DNA from: Gaiellales bacterium
Lineage (GTDB): Bacteria > Actinomycetota > Thermoleophilia > Gaiellales > JAICJC01
Assembly: GCA_036403155.1 (NCBI GenBank)
Contig: DASWRM010000029.1
Location: 1 to 64,000, forward strand
DNA: 64,000 bases
Direction: 5' to 3'
Shown: one piece after another, positions 15,435 to 24,016 of the stretch
Layout: the number at the start of each line of letters is the position of its first letter
Numbering within the stretch: the stretch's first letter is position 1
Position numbers and translations under genes: made by a program
Notes under the pieces: model-generated
Database searches by the model: none
Told to the model about the DNA's origin: nothing
What the model saw: the letters and a program-made list of their open reading frames with translations, nothing else

Positions 15435-17825
15435 ATGGATGAGTGGGGACGCATGCTGCGGGCGGCTCACCGCGCTCCGCTGGTCGCGCTCGCCGCGCAG
15501 CCGGTGCTGCTCGCCGCCCTGACCGCGACGGCCGGCCTCGGCCCCGCCGGTTGGGGCGTCGGCCTCGCATGCGGGGTGGGCGGCGGCGTGCTGTTCGCCC
15601 GCGCGCTGCGTCGCCACGGCACGGTGCGGCTCGGCCCGGCGGGGTGGCTCACCCTCGCCCGCGCCACGCTCGCCGCCGGCGTGGCGGCGCTTGCGGCCGA
15701 GACGCTCGCCGGAGCGGGCTCGACGACCGCGCTGGTGGCTCTGGCAGCCGTCGCGCTGGCGCTCGACTACGTCGACGGGCGCGTCGCGCGGCGCACGGGG
15801 ACGGTGTCGGAGCTGGGCGGCCGGCTGGACGGCGAGGTCGACGCCTTCCTGATTGCCGCGCTGGCGGTCGACGTCGCGCCGAAGGTGGGAGCGTGGGTGC
15901 TCGCGATCGGGGCGGCGCGGTATGCGTTCCTCGCCGCAGGGTGGACGGTCGAATGGATGCGAGCGCCGCTGCCGCGGCGAGACTGGCGAAAGCGCGTCAC
16001 CGCCGCGCAGGGCCTCACCCTGACGGCGGCCGCGGCCAGCGTCGTGCCGGTGGCCGCGATTCGCGTCGCCCTTGCCGCCGCGCTGCTGCTCCTGGCCGAG
16101 TCGTTCGGCCGCGACGTCTGGTGGCTCTGGCGCCACCGCGATGCGCCGGGCCCCGCCGCTGCTCCCGCCGACCGTCCGTCGACGCCCGCCGTGCTCGCTG
16201 GCGGCTCGGGCGGCGGACGCACGCGGGCGCGCATCCAGACCGCCCTCACCGTCCTGGCATTCCTGGCCGTGTGGCTCGTCCTCGTCGCGCCGAACCAGCC
16301 GAGCAGGCTGTCGCCCGAGGCGTTCATCCGCCTTCCCATCGAGGGCGTCGTCGTCGTGGCCCTGGCCGTGGCCCTTCCGGTCAGGGCACGGCGCGCGCTG
16401 GCCGCCGTCGTGGGGCCGCTGCTCGGCCTGCTCGTATTCGTGAAGCTGCTCGACATCGGCTTCTTCATGGCGTTCGACCGGCCGTTCAATCCGACCGACG
16501 ACTGGCGGTACACGCGCATCGGCATCGAGACGCTGCACGAGTCGGTCGGCCGCACGACGGGCAACGTGGCGCTGGCCGGCGTCGTGGCGCTGCTCGCGCT
16601 GGGCCTTGCGCTGCCGACGCTCGCCGTGTTCCGCGTGACCGGCGCCGCTGCGGGCCACCGCCGGACGTCGCTGCGCGCGGTCGGGGTGCTGGCCCTCGCA
16701 TGGGTGGTCTGCTGGACGTCGGGACTGCACCTGCTTGCCGGCGAGCCGATCGCGTCCACCAGTGCCGCCGAGCTGGCCGTCCGCGAGGTGCGCGCAGTCA
16801 AGCTGGGCCTGGAGGATCGGGCTCGCTTTGCGGCGCAGATCCGCCGCGACCGGTATCGCGGCGCTCCGGGTGCCCGGCTGCTGACCGCGCTGCGCGGCAA
16901 GGACGTCCTGCTCGTCTTCGTCGAGAGCTACGGCAAGGTCGCGGTGGAGGGATCGTCCTTCTCCCCCGGGGTGGACGCCGTGCTCGACGCGGGAACGAGT
17001 CAGCTGCGGGCCGCCGGCTTCTCGTCCAGGAGCGGCTGGCTGACGTCGCCCACGTTCGGCGGGATCAGCTGGCTGGCCCACTCCACCATGGAGGCCGGGG
17101 TCTGGGTCAACACGCAGGGGCGCTACGACCAGCTCGTCGCCAGCCGTCGGGTGACCCTGAGCGACGCCTTCGGGCGAGCCGGTTGGCGCACCGTCGGCGA
17201 CGTGCCGTCCGACAACCGCCACTGGCCCGAGGGCACGGGCTTCTACCACTACGACAGGGTCTACGATCGCCGCGACGTCGGCTACCGGGGCCCGACCTAT
17301 GCATACGCCTCGATGCCGGATCAGTACGTGTACCTCGCCCTGCAGCGCCTCGAGCTCGCCCGCCGCGATCGCCCGCCCGTGTTCGCCGAGGTCGACCTGG
17401 TATCCAGCCACGAGCCGTGGACGCAGATCCCGCCGCTGATCCCCTGGAGTGAGGTGGGCGACGGCTCGGTCTTCTACCGGCTCCCGGTCGACATGACGGG
17501 GAACGGCGACACCAAGGCGGCGTACGGCAGGTCGATCCAGTACACGCTGAGCACGCTCTTCTCCTTCGTCCGGCACTACGGCCGCCGGAACCTCGTGATG
17601 GTCGTGCTCGGAGACCACCAGCCGGCGGCCATCGTCAGCGGCGAGGGCGCGAGCCACCAGGTGCCGATCTCGGTGATCGCGCACGATCCGTCCGTCATAG
17701 CGCGCATCTCCGGCTGGGGGTGGGTGGACGGCATGCGACCCGATTCGAAGGCGCCGGTGTGGCCGATGAGCGCGTTTCGCGACCGCTTCCTGACGGCGTT
17801 CGGGCCGCGCCCCGGGTCGCCGTAG
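15435..17825 (+). CDS. CDP-alcohol phosphotransferase fused to LtaS-like sulfatase domain
   Basis: This 796-residue membrane protein has two enzyme modules. The N-terminal part carries a complete CDP-alcohol phosphotransferase signature, D111, D114-G115, A118-R119, G128, D132 and D136 (DYVDGRVAR then GGRLDGEVD). Several helices follow. From about residue 480 an alkaline-phosphatase/sulfatase domain like lipoteichoic-acid synthase begins: LLVFVESYGKV, SPTFGGISW, DLVSSHEPW and VVLGDHQPAA. The start is uncertain (15429 GTG, 15435 ATG or 15453 ATG). Its stop is 8 bases from that of the convergent RibD-like gene. It probably makes or transfers a phospho-alcohol group on a membrane lipid or glycan. 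Confidence 0.85.
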   Translation: MDEWGRMLRAAHRAPLVALAAQPVLLAALTATAGLGPAGWGVGLACGVGGGVLFARALRRHGTVRLGPAGWLTLARATLAAGVAALAAETLAGAGSTTALVALAAVALALDYVDGRVARRTGTVSELGGRLDGEVDAFLIAALAVDVAPKVGAWVLAIGAARYAFLAAGWTVEWMRAPLPRRDWRKRVTAAQGLTLTAAAASVVPVAAIRVALAAALLLLAESFGRDVWWLWRHRDAPGPAAAPADRPSTPAVLAGGSGGGRTRARIQTALTVLAFLAVWLVLVAPNQPSRLSPEAFIRLPIEGVVVVALAVALPVRARRALAAVVGPLLGLLVFVKLLDIGFFMAFDRPFNPTDDWRYTRIGIETLHESVGRTTGNVALAGVVALLALGLALPTLAVFRVTGAAAGHRRTSLRAVGVLALAWVVCWTSGLHLLAGEPIASTSAAELAVREVRAVKLGLEDRARFAAQIRRDRYRGAPGARLLTALRGKDVLLVFVESYGKVAVEGSSFSPGVDAVLDAGTSQLRAAGFSSRSGWLTSPTFGGISWLAHSTMEAGVWVNTQGRYDQLVASRRVTLSDAFGRAGWRTVGDVPSDNRHWPEGTGFYHYDRVYDRRDVGYRGPTYAYASMPDQYVYLALQRLELARRDRPPVFAEVDLVSSHEPWTQIPPLIPWSEVGDGSVFYRLPVDMTGNGDTKAAYGRSIQYTLSTLFSFVRHYGRRNLVMVVLGDHQPAAIVSGEGASHQVPISVIAHDPSVIARISGWGWVDGMRPDSKAPVWPMSAFRDRFLTAFGPRPGSP

Positions 17826-17833
17826 CCGGCGGC

Positions 17834-18523
17834 TCAGGCGGGCTGGTAGCGGTCCGAGAGGGCATAGCGCAGCAGCACGACGTCGCCGATCTGCCGCACG
17901 TCGGCGAGCGTTGCCCGCCGGCCCGGGTTCCAGGGGAAGCAACCGTCCTGCACGAACCTGGGTGCGTCGGAGTCGCCGACGAACACCGGCGCCACGACCA
18001 GCTGCAGCTCGTCGGCCAAGTCCTCGGCGAGGAACTGCGTGTGCACCTCACCGCCGCCCTCGACCATCAGCCGCGCCACGCCGCGCGCCGCGAGGTCGTC
18101 GCTGACGGCCGTCATCGCGACCGGATGTCCGCCGTCGACCACGGTGGCGACCGATCCGAGTCGCGTGCGCGCCTCGGCCACCCGTGGGCTCGGGCAGTAG
18201 ACGAGCTTCTCCGCGTCGCCCGTCGTGAAGAAGCTCGCGGCGGCGTCCAGTGCCACGCGCCGGGTCACCGTCACCTTCGTCGGTGACGGCGGCTGTCCGC
18301 CCACCGTCCGCGCATGGCGGCGCGCCTGCGAGCGGACGAGCAGCCGCGGGTCGTCGATCCGTACTGTGGCGGCGCCCACGAGGATGGCATCGCAGCTGGC
18401 GCGGACGGCGTCGACGCGGTCGAAATCAGCGTCGTTGGACAGGAGCAGCCGCGACGCCGGGCCGCCGATGTAGCCGTCGATCGACATGCTGCAGCTGAGC
18501 ACGGTGTACGGGCGGTCAGACAC
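17834..18523 (-). CDS. RibD C-terminal/dihydrofolate-reductase-fold reductase
   Basis: This 229-residue protein is of the RibD reductase-domain family, which uses NADPH to reduce ribosylaminopyrimidines or related rings. Typical features are LSCSMSIDGYIGG, SCDAILVGAATVRIDDPRL, and LMVEGGGEVHTQFL with the glycine-rich NADPH loop. The deaminase half of RibD is missing. The GTG at 18523 fits the family N-terminus (VSDRPYTVLSCSMSIDG) and overlaps the preceding gene by 8 bases. It is the last gene of the six-gene cluster, so it probably reduces an intermediate of the cluster product. Confidence 0.88.
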   Translation of the reverse strand: MSDRPYTVLSCSMSIDGYIGGPASRLLLSNDADFDRVDAVRASCDAILVGAATVRIDDPRLLVRSQARRHARTVGGQPPSPTKVTVTRRVALDAAASFFTTGDAEKLVYCPSPRVAEARTRLGSVATVVDGGHPVAMTAVSDDLAARGVARLMVEGGGEVHTQFLAEDLADELQLVVAPVFVGDSDAPRFVQDGCFPWNPGRRATLADVRQIGDVVLLRYALSDRYQPA

Positions 18524-19604
18524 GCCTCGCCCCGTGCTGGTGAGTCGCCACCGCGACCCGGCATTCGGCGGCGGGCATCGGCCGGCGGCGTGAGGAACCA
18601 CGGCGGAGCCATGCGCCGGCGAGGAGCAGGCCGCCCGGAAGGCTCGCAACCAGCACCATGACACCGTATGCGACGGCGGTGGAGACGCCCAGCCCCGCCC
18701 CCAGGCCCGCCGACCCGAAGACCCAGGCCGCCGCTCCTTCCCGCGGGCCCCAGCCGCCGAGGCTGGGCACGACCATCGCCAGCATGGCGAGCAGGGCCAG
18801 CGGCAGCACGCGCGAGGCCGGCGCGCTGGCGCCCGCCGTTCGCGCCGCGATCGCGAACGTCGTCGCGTGTCCGAGGACGACGGCCGACGAGGCGATCGCC
18901 ATCGGCGCCAGCGACCTGCGGGCCAGCACCCCGGCCCGCAGGTCGCCCGCGATGACGCGACGGACGTGCCCAGGCCGCCTCCGGCGCACGAGCAGGATGC
19001 CGAGGGCCGCGACGGCGACGCCGGCCACCACCACCGGCATGGACGAGCGCGCAGGAGACGGCAGTGCGAGCAGGACCAGCACGGTGAGCGCGAGCTGGAC
19101 GGCCTGGCCGATCCCGCGCTCCCATGCGACGGCCCTCAGCGCCCGGCCCATGTTCTTCGCCTCGCGGCCGTGCGTGACGCCGCGGTGAATGTCGCCCACC
19201 ACTCCACCGGGCAGCGTCAAGTTGAGGAACAGCGACCGGTAGTACGCTGCGACCGCGGCGGGGAGCGAGATGTGGATGTCGAGCGCGCGGGCGACGACCG
19301 TCCACCGCCAGGCGCAGCAGACCGTGGTGACGGCCCCGATCAGCGTCGCGGCGGCCAACGCGCCGGCGTCCACGGCCCGAAGGCCGTCGAGGAAGGGTCC
19401 GCCGCCGAGGCGCCAGACCACGATGACGAGCACCGCGGCGGCGCTCGCCGGCCGCGCCCACCTCCACATCATCGTGCGGATGGGGTTTTCGACATGCTCC
19501 AGATTGCCTCGCTCCGTGTCGGGTCGGCCGGCGAGCGCCGAGGGGCCACGTCTGGCAGTACGGGGCGCACGGCCGCTCGGTTCTGCACGCACGGCGGGTG
19601 TCAC
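18516..19604 (-). CDS. Flippase-like integral membrane protein (LPG synthase TM/UPF0104)
   Basis: This 362-residue membrane protein has about seven to eight helices and the landmarks of the lysylphosphatidylglycerol-synthase transmembrane family: CCAWRWTVVARAL, YYRSLFLNLTLPGGVVGDIHRG and ERGIGQAVQLALTVLVLLAL, and MVVPSLGGWGPREGAAAWVF near the end. Family members are flippases or lipid-handling partners (the MprF N-half, AglD-type). The GTG start overlaps the methyltransferase stop in GTGA. In this cluster it may move a lipid-linked product across the membrane. No soluble lysyltransferase domain is attached. Confidence 0.85.
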   Translation of the reverse strand: MTPAVRAEPSGRAPRTARRGPSALAGRPDTERGNLEHVENPIRTMMWRWARPASAAAVLVIVVWRLGGGPFLDGLRAVDAGALAAATLIGAVTTVCCAWRWTVVARALDIHISLPAAVAAYYRSLFLNLTLPGGVVGDIHRGVTHGREAKNMGRALRAVAWERGIGQAVQLALTVLVLLALPSPARSSMPVVVAGVAVAALGILLVRRRRPGHVRRVIAGDLRAGVLARRSLAPMAIASSAVVLGHATTFAIAARTAGASAPASRVLPLALLAMLAMVVPSLGGWGPREGAAAWVFGSAGLGAGLGVSTAVAYGVMVLVASLPGGLLLAGAWLRRGSSRRRPMPAAECRVAVATHQHGARRV

Positions 19605-20422
19605 GGAAGCACGAGCAGGTCGGCATGACCCACGGTCGCTGCGAGCTGTCCGGTCCGCACCTGGTGGAGGCGGTCACGGACATACCCCTCGATCTCTGCC
19701 GCCAGCTCGGGCTCGTGCTCGCAGGCGGCATCTGCCCAGCCCGTGAACCACGCCTCCGTCAGGGACGCATCGGCCCCGCCCAGCCGCCACGGGCTGGGGC
19801 GGACGAGCACGTCGGCGCCACCCCGGCGAAACCGCGCGGCGGCGGTTGCCGGCGCATCGGGGCCGAGCAGGCGGCCGCCCGGCGTCACGCGGCGCTGATG
19901 GGCGTCGAACGCGCACGCGACCCGGGCGTCGAGCGGGTGGCCGGGCGTCAACCCGACGTCCCCGGTGACAGACAGCGTGAGCAGCACCGGGCATCCCGCC
20001 GCGGCGCACAGGTCGACGACGGCCGCCAGCTCCGCCGCGGTCAGCAGGTCGAGCACTGCCGATGCGGTGATCAGCGTGGCGCGGGCAACGTCGTTTGGCT
20101 CCAGCCGGGTGATGTCCGACCGCCGCGGCTCGACGTCGACGCGACCCCCGTCCGCGGACACCTGCGGCACCGCCCCGGCCGCCACGCCCAGGAGATGCTC
20201 GTCACGGTCGTGGATCACCCACCGCTGCGGCCCCGGCAGGTGCGGCGCAAGCCACCGCGTCATGGCGCCCGTCCCGCAGGCGAGGTCGTGGACGATCCAC
20301 GGGCCCGTGTCTGCGGCGTGTCGCAGAAGCGCGCTGACGAGATCCGTGGACCGTGCGGCCGCGTCGGCGCCCTCGCGAAGCCTCAGCCATTCGGGCGCCA
20401 CACGGATCGCCTCGACGGTCAC
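19601..20422 (-). CDS. SAM-dependent methyltransferase of the PTPS-like cluster
   Basis: This 273-residue class I methyltransferase has motif I WIVHDLACGTGAMTRWLAPHL, then VIHDRDEHLL with the acidic residue for the SAM ribose, and VLDLLTAAELAAVVDLC. A conserved-looking C-terminal part includes GADVLVRPSPWRLG and AWFTGWADAA. The GTG at 20422 overlaps the glycosyltransferase stop in GTGA; the frame is open upstream but would invade that gene. It is coupled on both sides and presumably methylates the cluster's small molecule or sugar. Confidence 0.88.
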   Translation of the reverse strand: MTVEAIRVAPEWLRLREGADAAARSTDLVSALLRHAADTGPWIVHDLACGTGAMTRWLAPHLPGPQRWVIHDRDEHLLGVAAGAVPQVSADGGRVDVEPRRSDITRLEPNDVARATLITASAVLDLLTAAELAAVVDLCAAAGCPVLLTLSVTGDVGLTPGHPLDARVACAFDAHQRRVTPGGRLLGPDAPATAAARFRRGGADVLVRPSPWRLGGADASLTEAWFTGWADAACEHEPELAAEIEGYVRDRLHQVRTGQLAATVGHADLLVLP

Positions 20423-21477
20423 CGCGCCGCTCCTTCGAGCGCACCGGCGATCAGAGACGTGGTGGTCGACCATCCCGGGAGGGTGGAGCGCCGTCGTGCG
20501 GCGGCCCGCCGCAGCCCGCGGCGCAGGTCGTCATCCGTGAGCCACGCCCGCAGCTGCGCGGCCAGCGCGCGCGCGTCGTCCGGTGGCACGAGCAGCCCGG
20601 GCCGCGTCCCGTCCGCCGCCCGGCCGAGCGCCTCTGGTATGCCGCCGACGTCGGTGGCCACCACCGGCAGGCCCCGGGCGAGCGCCTCGGTGACGACCAT
20701 GCCGTACGTCTCGCCGCGGGACGCGAGCACGAGCACGTCTGCGGCCGCGTACATCCGGTGGAGCTCGGCCCGCGGCACCGCTCCCTCGAAGCGGATGCGG
20801 CCGGCGAGTCCGGCGGCGGACATGCGGCGGCGGAGCGATTCCGCGAACCCGGGATCGCGGTCGACGGTGCCGGCGCACACGCACTCCCACCCGATCTCTG
20901 CGATGCCGGCGAGCGCGTCGACCAGCACGTCGTGGCCCTTGCCGGGGATCACGGCCGCGACGCAGAGCAGCGCACCGCCGGTCGCCGTCCCGGGTGCGAT
21001 CTCTGCGGCATCGACTCCGGGCTCCGCGACGTGCACCCGCTCGGCGGGCAGGCCGTGGAGGTCGAGCAGCACGCTTCGCGCCCAGTGGCTCGTCGTCACG
21101 ATGCGGGCGGCGGCGGACAGCACGGCGCCCTCCCCGCCCGCCGTGTCGGCATCCGCCGCTCCCTGGCCAAGCGGCATGTGGACGAGCACGACCAGGCGCA
21201 AGCGCCTCGACTCCGGCAGCACGACGTGCGGCGCCGGCGAGGCGACCAGCCCGTCCACCAGGACGATGTCCGCGTCGGGGATCGCGCCGAGCACCGCGGC
21301 GAGCGCCGCCAGCGAAACCGTGTCCGTCCGTGGCCATGAGCCGGGCACCGCATGGACGTGCACCGGCCGGCCCAGGGACTCCAGCCCGCGGATCACGCGG
21401 CTGTCGTAGAGGTTGCCGCCACTCGGCCGGGCCGGATCGTCGATGCCGTCCGGGACGACGGCGTGGAGTGGCGTCAC
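20419..21477 (-). CDS. GT4-type glycosyltransferase of the PTPS-like cluster
   Basis: This 352-residue GT-B fold retaining glycosyltransferase has acceptor half [17 protein letters not shown] and [12 protein letters not shown], and donor half [56 protein letters not shown] with the conserved E-x7-E. No signal peptide. The GTG start overlaps the PTPS-like gene's stop in GTGA. It likely transfers a sugar from a nucleotide donor onto the product made by the surrounding enzymes; donor and acceptor cannot be read from sequence. Confidence 0.92.
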   Translation of the reverse strand: MTPLHAVVPDGIDDPARPSGGNLYDSRVIRGLESLGRPVHVHAVPGSWPRTDTVSLAALAAVLGAIPDADIVLVDGLVASPAPHVVLPESRRLRLVVLVHMPLGQGAADADTAGGEGAVLSAAARIVTTSHWARSVLLDLHGLPAERVHVAEPGVDAAEIAPGTATGGALLCVAAVIPGKGHDVLVDALAGIAEIGWECVCAGTVDRDPGFAESLRRRMSAAGLAGRIRFEGAVPRAELHRMYAAADVLVLASRGETYGMVVTEALARGLPVVATDVGGIPEALGRAADGTRPGLLVPPDDARALAAQLRAWLTDDDLRRGLRRAAARRRSTLPGWSTTTSLIAGALEGAAR

Positions 21478-21872
21478 AGCGCTCGCTCGTAGCCGGCCCA
21501 GGCGACGTGCGACTCGTGCAGCGTTACGACCAGCGCGTCGAGGGTCTGTGCGGTCTCCCCGAGATCCCCGGCTCGAATGCGTTCGGCGAGCCGGTCGGCG
21601 ATCACCCGCGCGAGTTGTTCGGTCGTCGTATTGAGGGCCGCCAACTCCGGTTCGTCGTCGAGGTTCCGGTAGTCCAGATCGGCGAGCACCGCGCGTAGCG
21701 CGTCGGACGCGCGGCCGATGTCGACCACCACCCCGTCGGCGTCGAGCTCTGCCCGGCGGAACGTCGCGTCGATCACGTACGTGGCGCCGTGGAGGCGCTG
21801 GGCCGGCCCGAACGCCGCCCCGCGGAGGCTGTGGGCGATCATCATGTGATCGCGCACGGTGACGCTGAACAT
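21474..21872 (-). CDS. Degenerate 6-pyruvoyltetrahydropterin synthase (T-fold) paralogue
   Basis: This 132-residue T-fold protein resembles PTPS/QueD. In canonical enzymes zinc is held by three His (A-H and the HGH pair), and catalysis uses a Cys four residues before HGH plus a His in LDH. Here H14 and H28 are kept, but HGH is HGA (A30), the Cys is A24, and LDH is LDY (Y68). The substrate-anchoring Glu is present in [13 protein letters not shown] (E120). The fold probably still binds a pterin- or purine-like ring, while the normal reaction looks impossible. Start ATG 21872 gives the family length. It is five bases from the dehydrogenase and overlaps the glycosyltransferase. Confidence 0.87.
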   Translation of the reverse strand: MFSVTVRDHMMIAHSLRGAAFGPAQRLHGATYVIDATFRRAELDADGVVVDIGRASDALRAVLADLDYRNLDDEPELAALNTTTEQLARVIADRLAERIRAGDLGETAQTLDALVVTLHESHVAWAGYERAL

Positions 21873-21877
21873 CCCGG

Positions 21878-22933
21878 CTACCCCTCTCCGTAGACGATCG
21901 AGTGGCAGAGCCCGGGCAGGTCGTCCGATGCCAGACGCGCCATCACGTCGGGCAGGTCGTCGAACCGCGACTCTCCGGTGAGGACCGAGTCGAAGGCCGG
22001 ATCCCGCAACAGGTCGAGCGCGAGGGCGAGCCGCGCTGCAGCGCTGCGACGCGGCCGGCGCGACGGGGCGACCATCCCCACCTGGCTCGATCGTATGGCC
22101 AGGCGCCTGGAGTGGAACGCCCCGCCCAGCGACAGCTGGACCTCCGCGTTGCCGTACCAGCTGAGGTCGATCACGGCACCCTCCGTCCCGAGCATCTCGA
22201 TCGACCGCTGGAGCCCGGCGCCGGTGGCGCTCGTGTGCACGACCAGGTCCAGGTCCCCCGGCGCGTCGCCTGGGAGGGCGAAGGCCGCGCCGAGCGCCCC
22301 GGCCACCTCCGCCCGCTGCTCGTCGACATCGACCACGGTCACCTCCACCGCGGGGAGCCGGCTGAGCAGTCGCGCGACGCAGCAGCCCACCATCCCCCCG
22401 CCGACGACCGCGACGCGGTCCCCCACCAGCGGGCCCGCGTCCCACAACGCGTTGACTGCGGTCTCCACCGTCCCGGCCAGCACGGCGCGGGCCGGGGGCA
22501 CCTCATCCGGTACGACGACGACCGCGTCCGCGGGCACGACGTAGGCGGTCTGGTGGGGGTGCAGGCAGAACACGGTGCGGCCGCGCAGCGCCGCGGAGCC
22601 CTGCTCGACCTGGCCAACGCTCAGGTAGCCGTACTTGACAGGGCCGGGGAACTCGCCGTCCTGGAACGGCGCCCGCATCGCGGCGTGCTGATCCGGCGGC
22701 ACACCTCCGCGGAACACGAGCGCCTCTGTGCCGCGGCTGACCGCCGAGCGCAGGGCTCGCACGAGGACGTCGTCAGGCCCGGGCGCGGCCAGCGTGGCTG
22801 ACCGGATCTCGCCTTGGCCGGGCGCGCGCACCCAGAACGCGCGTGCGACCCGTTCGTTGCTTCCCCCAGCGGTGGAGGCACGGTTCGCGTCCTGCATCGG
22901 CGGTGAGTCGACCACCGGCTGAGGATAGGGCAC
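21878..22933 (-). CDS. Medium-chain dehydrogenase/reductase, zinc-alcohol-dehydrogenase-like
   Basis: This 351-residue MDR-superfamily oxidoreductase has a GroES-like N-half ([38 protein letters not shown]) and a Rossmann half with [20 protein letters not shown]. The catalytic-zinc Cys of true alcohol dehydrogenases is not visible at the usual place (SAVSRGTE instead of CGTD-like), nor is a structural-zinc four-Cys lobe. It may therefore be a zinc-free reductase. It is the first gene of the six-gene operon. Start ATG 22897 (MQDANRAS) is an alternative. It probably oxidises or reduces a cluster intermediate. Confidence 0.88.
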   Translation of the reverse strand: MPYPQPVVDSPPMQDANRASTAGGSNERVARAFWVRAPGQGEIRSATLAAPGPDDVLVRALRSAVSRGTEALVFRGGVPPDQHAAMRAPFQDGEFPGPVKYGYLSVGQVEQGSAALRGRTVFCLHPHQTAYVVPADAVVVVPDEVPPARAVLAGTVETAVNALWDAGPLVGDRVAVVGGGMVGCCVARLLSRLPAVEVTVVDVDEQRAEVAGALGAAFALPGDAPGDLDLVVHTSATGAGLQRSIEMLGTEGAVIDLSWYGNAEVQLSLGGAFHSRRLAIRSSQVGMVAPSRRPRRSAAARLALALDLLRDPAFDSVLTGESRFDDLPDVMARLASDDLPGLCHSIVYGEG

Positions 22934-22980
22934 CTTCGTGGGTCGAAGCCGTCACCCGGCGCACGGCGGCCCTACGGCCG

Positions 22981-23367
22981 TCAGGTCGGCATTTCGGCGT
23001 ACTGCGGCGCGTCGTCGCCGATCTCGTGCCACGCGGCCTTGTATGCCACCTGCTGGTGGAAGCTCGGGCGCATGTCGAGGTCAGGCATCAGCCCCGCGGC
23101 CACGAAGTACACCGCTCCGAGATCGTCGTACAGGCTCGAGCCGCAGTCGCTGCAGAAGTTGCGAGGCGCGAGGTGGCTCTCGTAGGTCTTCACAAGGTCC
23201 TGGCCCTTGGTGAACTGGAAGTTCTCCTTCGCGACCACGACGCCGGCCAGGCTCGATCCCGTCCAGTGCTGACAGCGCGTGCAGTGGCAGTACCCCAGCG
23301 ACTGCGGGTCGCGGACCTCGTACTCGACACCGCCGCAGAGGCACGTTCCCGTGAGCGTCTCAGACAT
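22981..23367 (-). CDS. GFA/CENP-V family zinc protein
   Basis: This 128-residue protein is of the GFA family, which is built around glutathione-dependent formaldehyde-activating enzyme. Zinc cysteines are visible in TCLCGG (residues 8-13), YCHCTRC (27-32) and FCSDCGSS (72-79). The frame continues upstream, but ATG 23367 sits at the conserved MSETLTGTCLCGGVEYEV start and is taken. Actinomycetota lack glutathione, so the label formaldehyde-activating should not be taken literally. Neighbours are single-gene units, so context adds nothing. Confidence 0.9.
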   Translation of the reverse strand: MSETLTGTCLCGGVEYEVRDPQSLGYCHCTRCQHWTGSSLAGVVVAKENFQFTKGQDLVKTYESHLAPRNFCSDCGSSLYDDLGAVYFVAAGLMPDLDMRPSFHQQVAYKAAWHEIGDDAPQYAEMPT

Positions 23368-23456
23368 CGCGACCCCTCCTACGTTCGTCAACCGATCCGC
23401 GCCCACCGTACCAAGACGGGGGCATTGCTGCCTGGCGCGCGCTGCACCGCCGAGCG

Positions 23457-23475
23457 GCCCGGTCAGCGTCCGGGC
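23457..23475 (-). terminator. Small hairpin after the VOC gene
   Basis: GCCCGG (23457-23462) and CCGGGC (23470-23475) form a 6-bp hairpin immediately past the VOC stop in its own direction. There is no U-tract, so this is only a candidate. Confidence 0.25.
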
Positions 23476-23476
23476 G

Positions 23477-23869
23477 TCACCGCGTTCGCGCGTCGCCGAT
23501 CTGTTGCAGCGCCCAGCTGTTTCCGTCCGGATCGGCGAAGTGCGCATAGCGCACCCCTCCCATGTCCCTGATCTCGCCGACATCGACCCCGCGCTTCACG
23601 AGCGCGGAGCGGGCATCGGAGATGTCGTCGACCACCAGGTGGATGTTGCGGACGCGTCCCTGCGTCGAGGGGGCGCCCATGCCGCTGCCGATGACGATCG
23701 AGCAGGCCGAGCCCGGCGGCGTCAGCTGGACGACGCGCATGCCGTTTCCGGGCCGGATGTCGTGATCGACCGCGAAGCCGGCTTGCTCGGCATAGAACGC
23801 CTTGCTCGCGTCGACATCGTCGACCGGGAGCGGGACGAGCTCGAGCCGCATCTCGGGTAGTTCGGCCAT
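23477..23869 (-). CDS. VOC family (glyoxalase/bleomycin-resistance fold) protein
   Basis: This 130-residue protein has the vicinal-oxygen-chelate fold: LELVPLPVDDVDASKAFYAEQAGF at the start, GSACSIVIGSG in the middle, and VRNIHLVVDDISDARSALVKRG then ADPDGNSWALQQI at the end. A strong ribosome-binding site (GAGGAG, 23874-23879 read on the - strand) precedes ATG 23869, which settles the start against an ATG four codons upstream. The substrate is unknown; family members include glyoxalases, dioxygenases and resistance proteins. Metal ligands cannot be assigned safely. Confidence 0.9.
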   Translation of the reverse strand: MAELPEMRLELVPLPVDDVDASKAFYAEQAGFAVDHDIRPGNGMRVVQLTPPGSACSIVIGSGMGAPSTQGRVRNIHLVVDDISDARSALVKRGVDVGEIRDMGGVRYAHFADPDGNSWALQQIGDARTR

Positions 23870-24016
23870 GGGTCTCCTCACGTCGCGTGTGGCAGCGGTC
23901 CCGGCGCAGCGCCGGCATCGCCATCGAACCGATCAGGGTAGCGGGCGTCGCAGGCCGGCTCGTCGTACGGGAGACGGAGGAGGGGCGGATGGAGTGCGTT
24001 GCTAGGCTGATCCGCG

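Noticed and set aside
15333-17942. An 869-codon - strand frame across the CDP-alcohol phosphotransferase fusion
   Set aside because: It is antisense low-complexity Arg/His/Gln sequence; the + strand protein has complete catalytic motifs.
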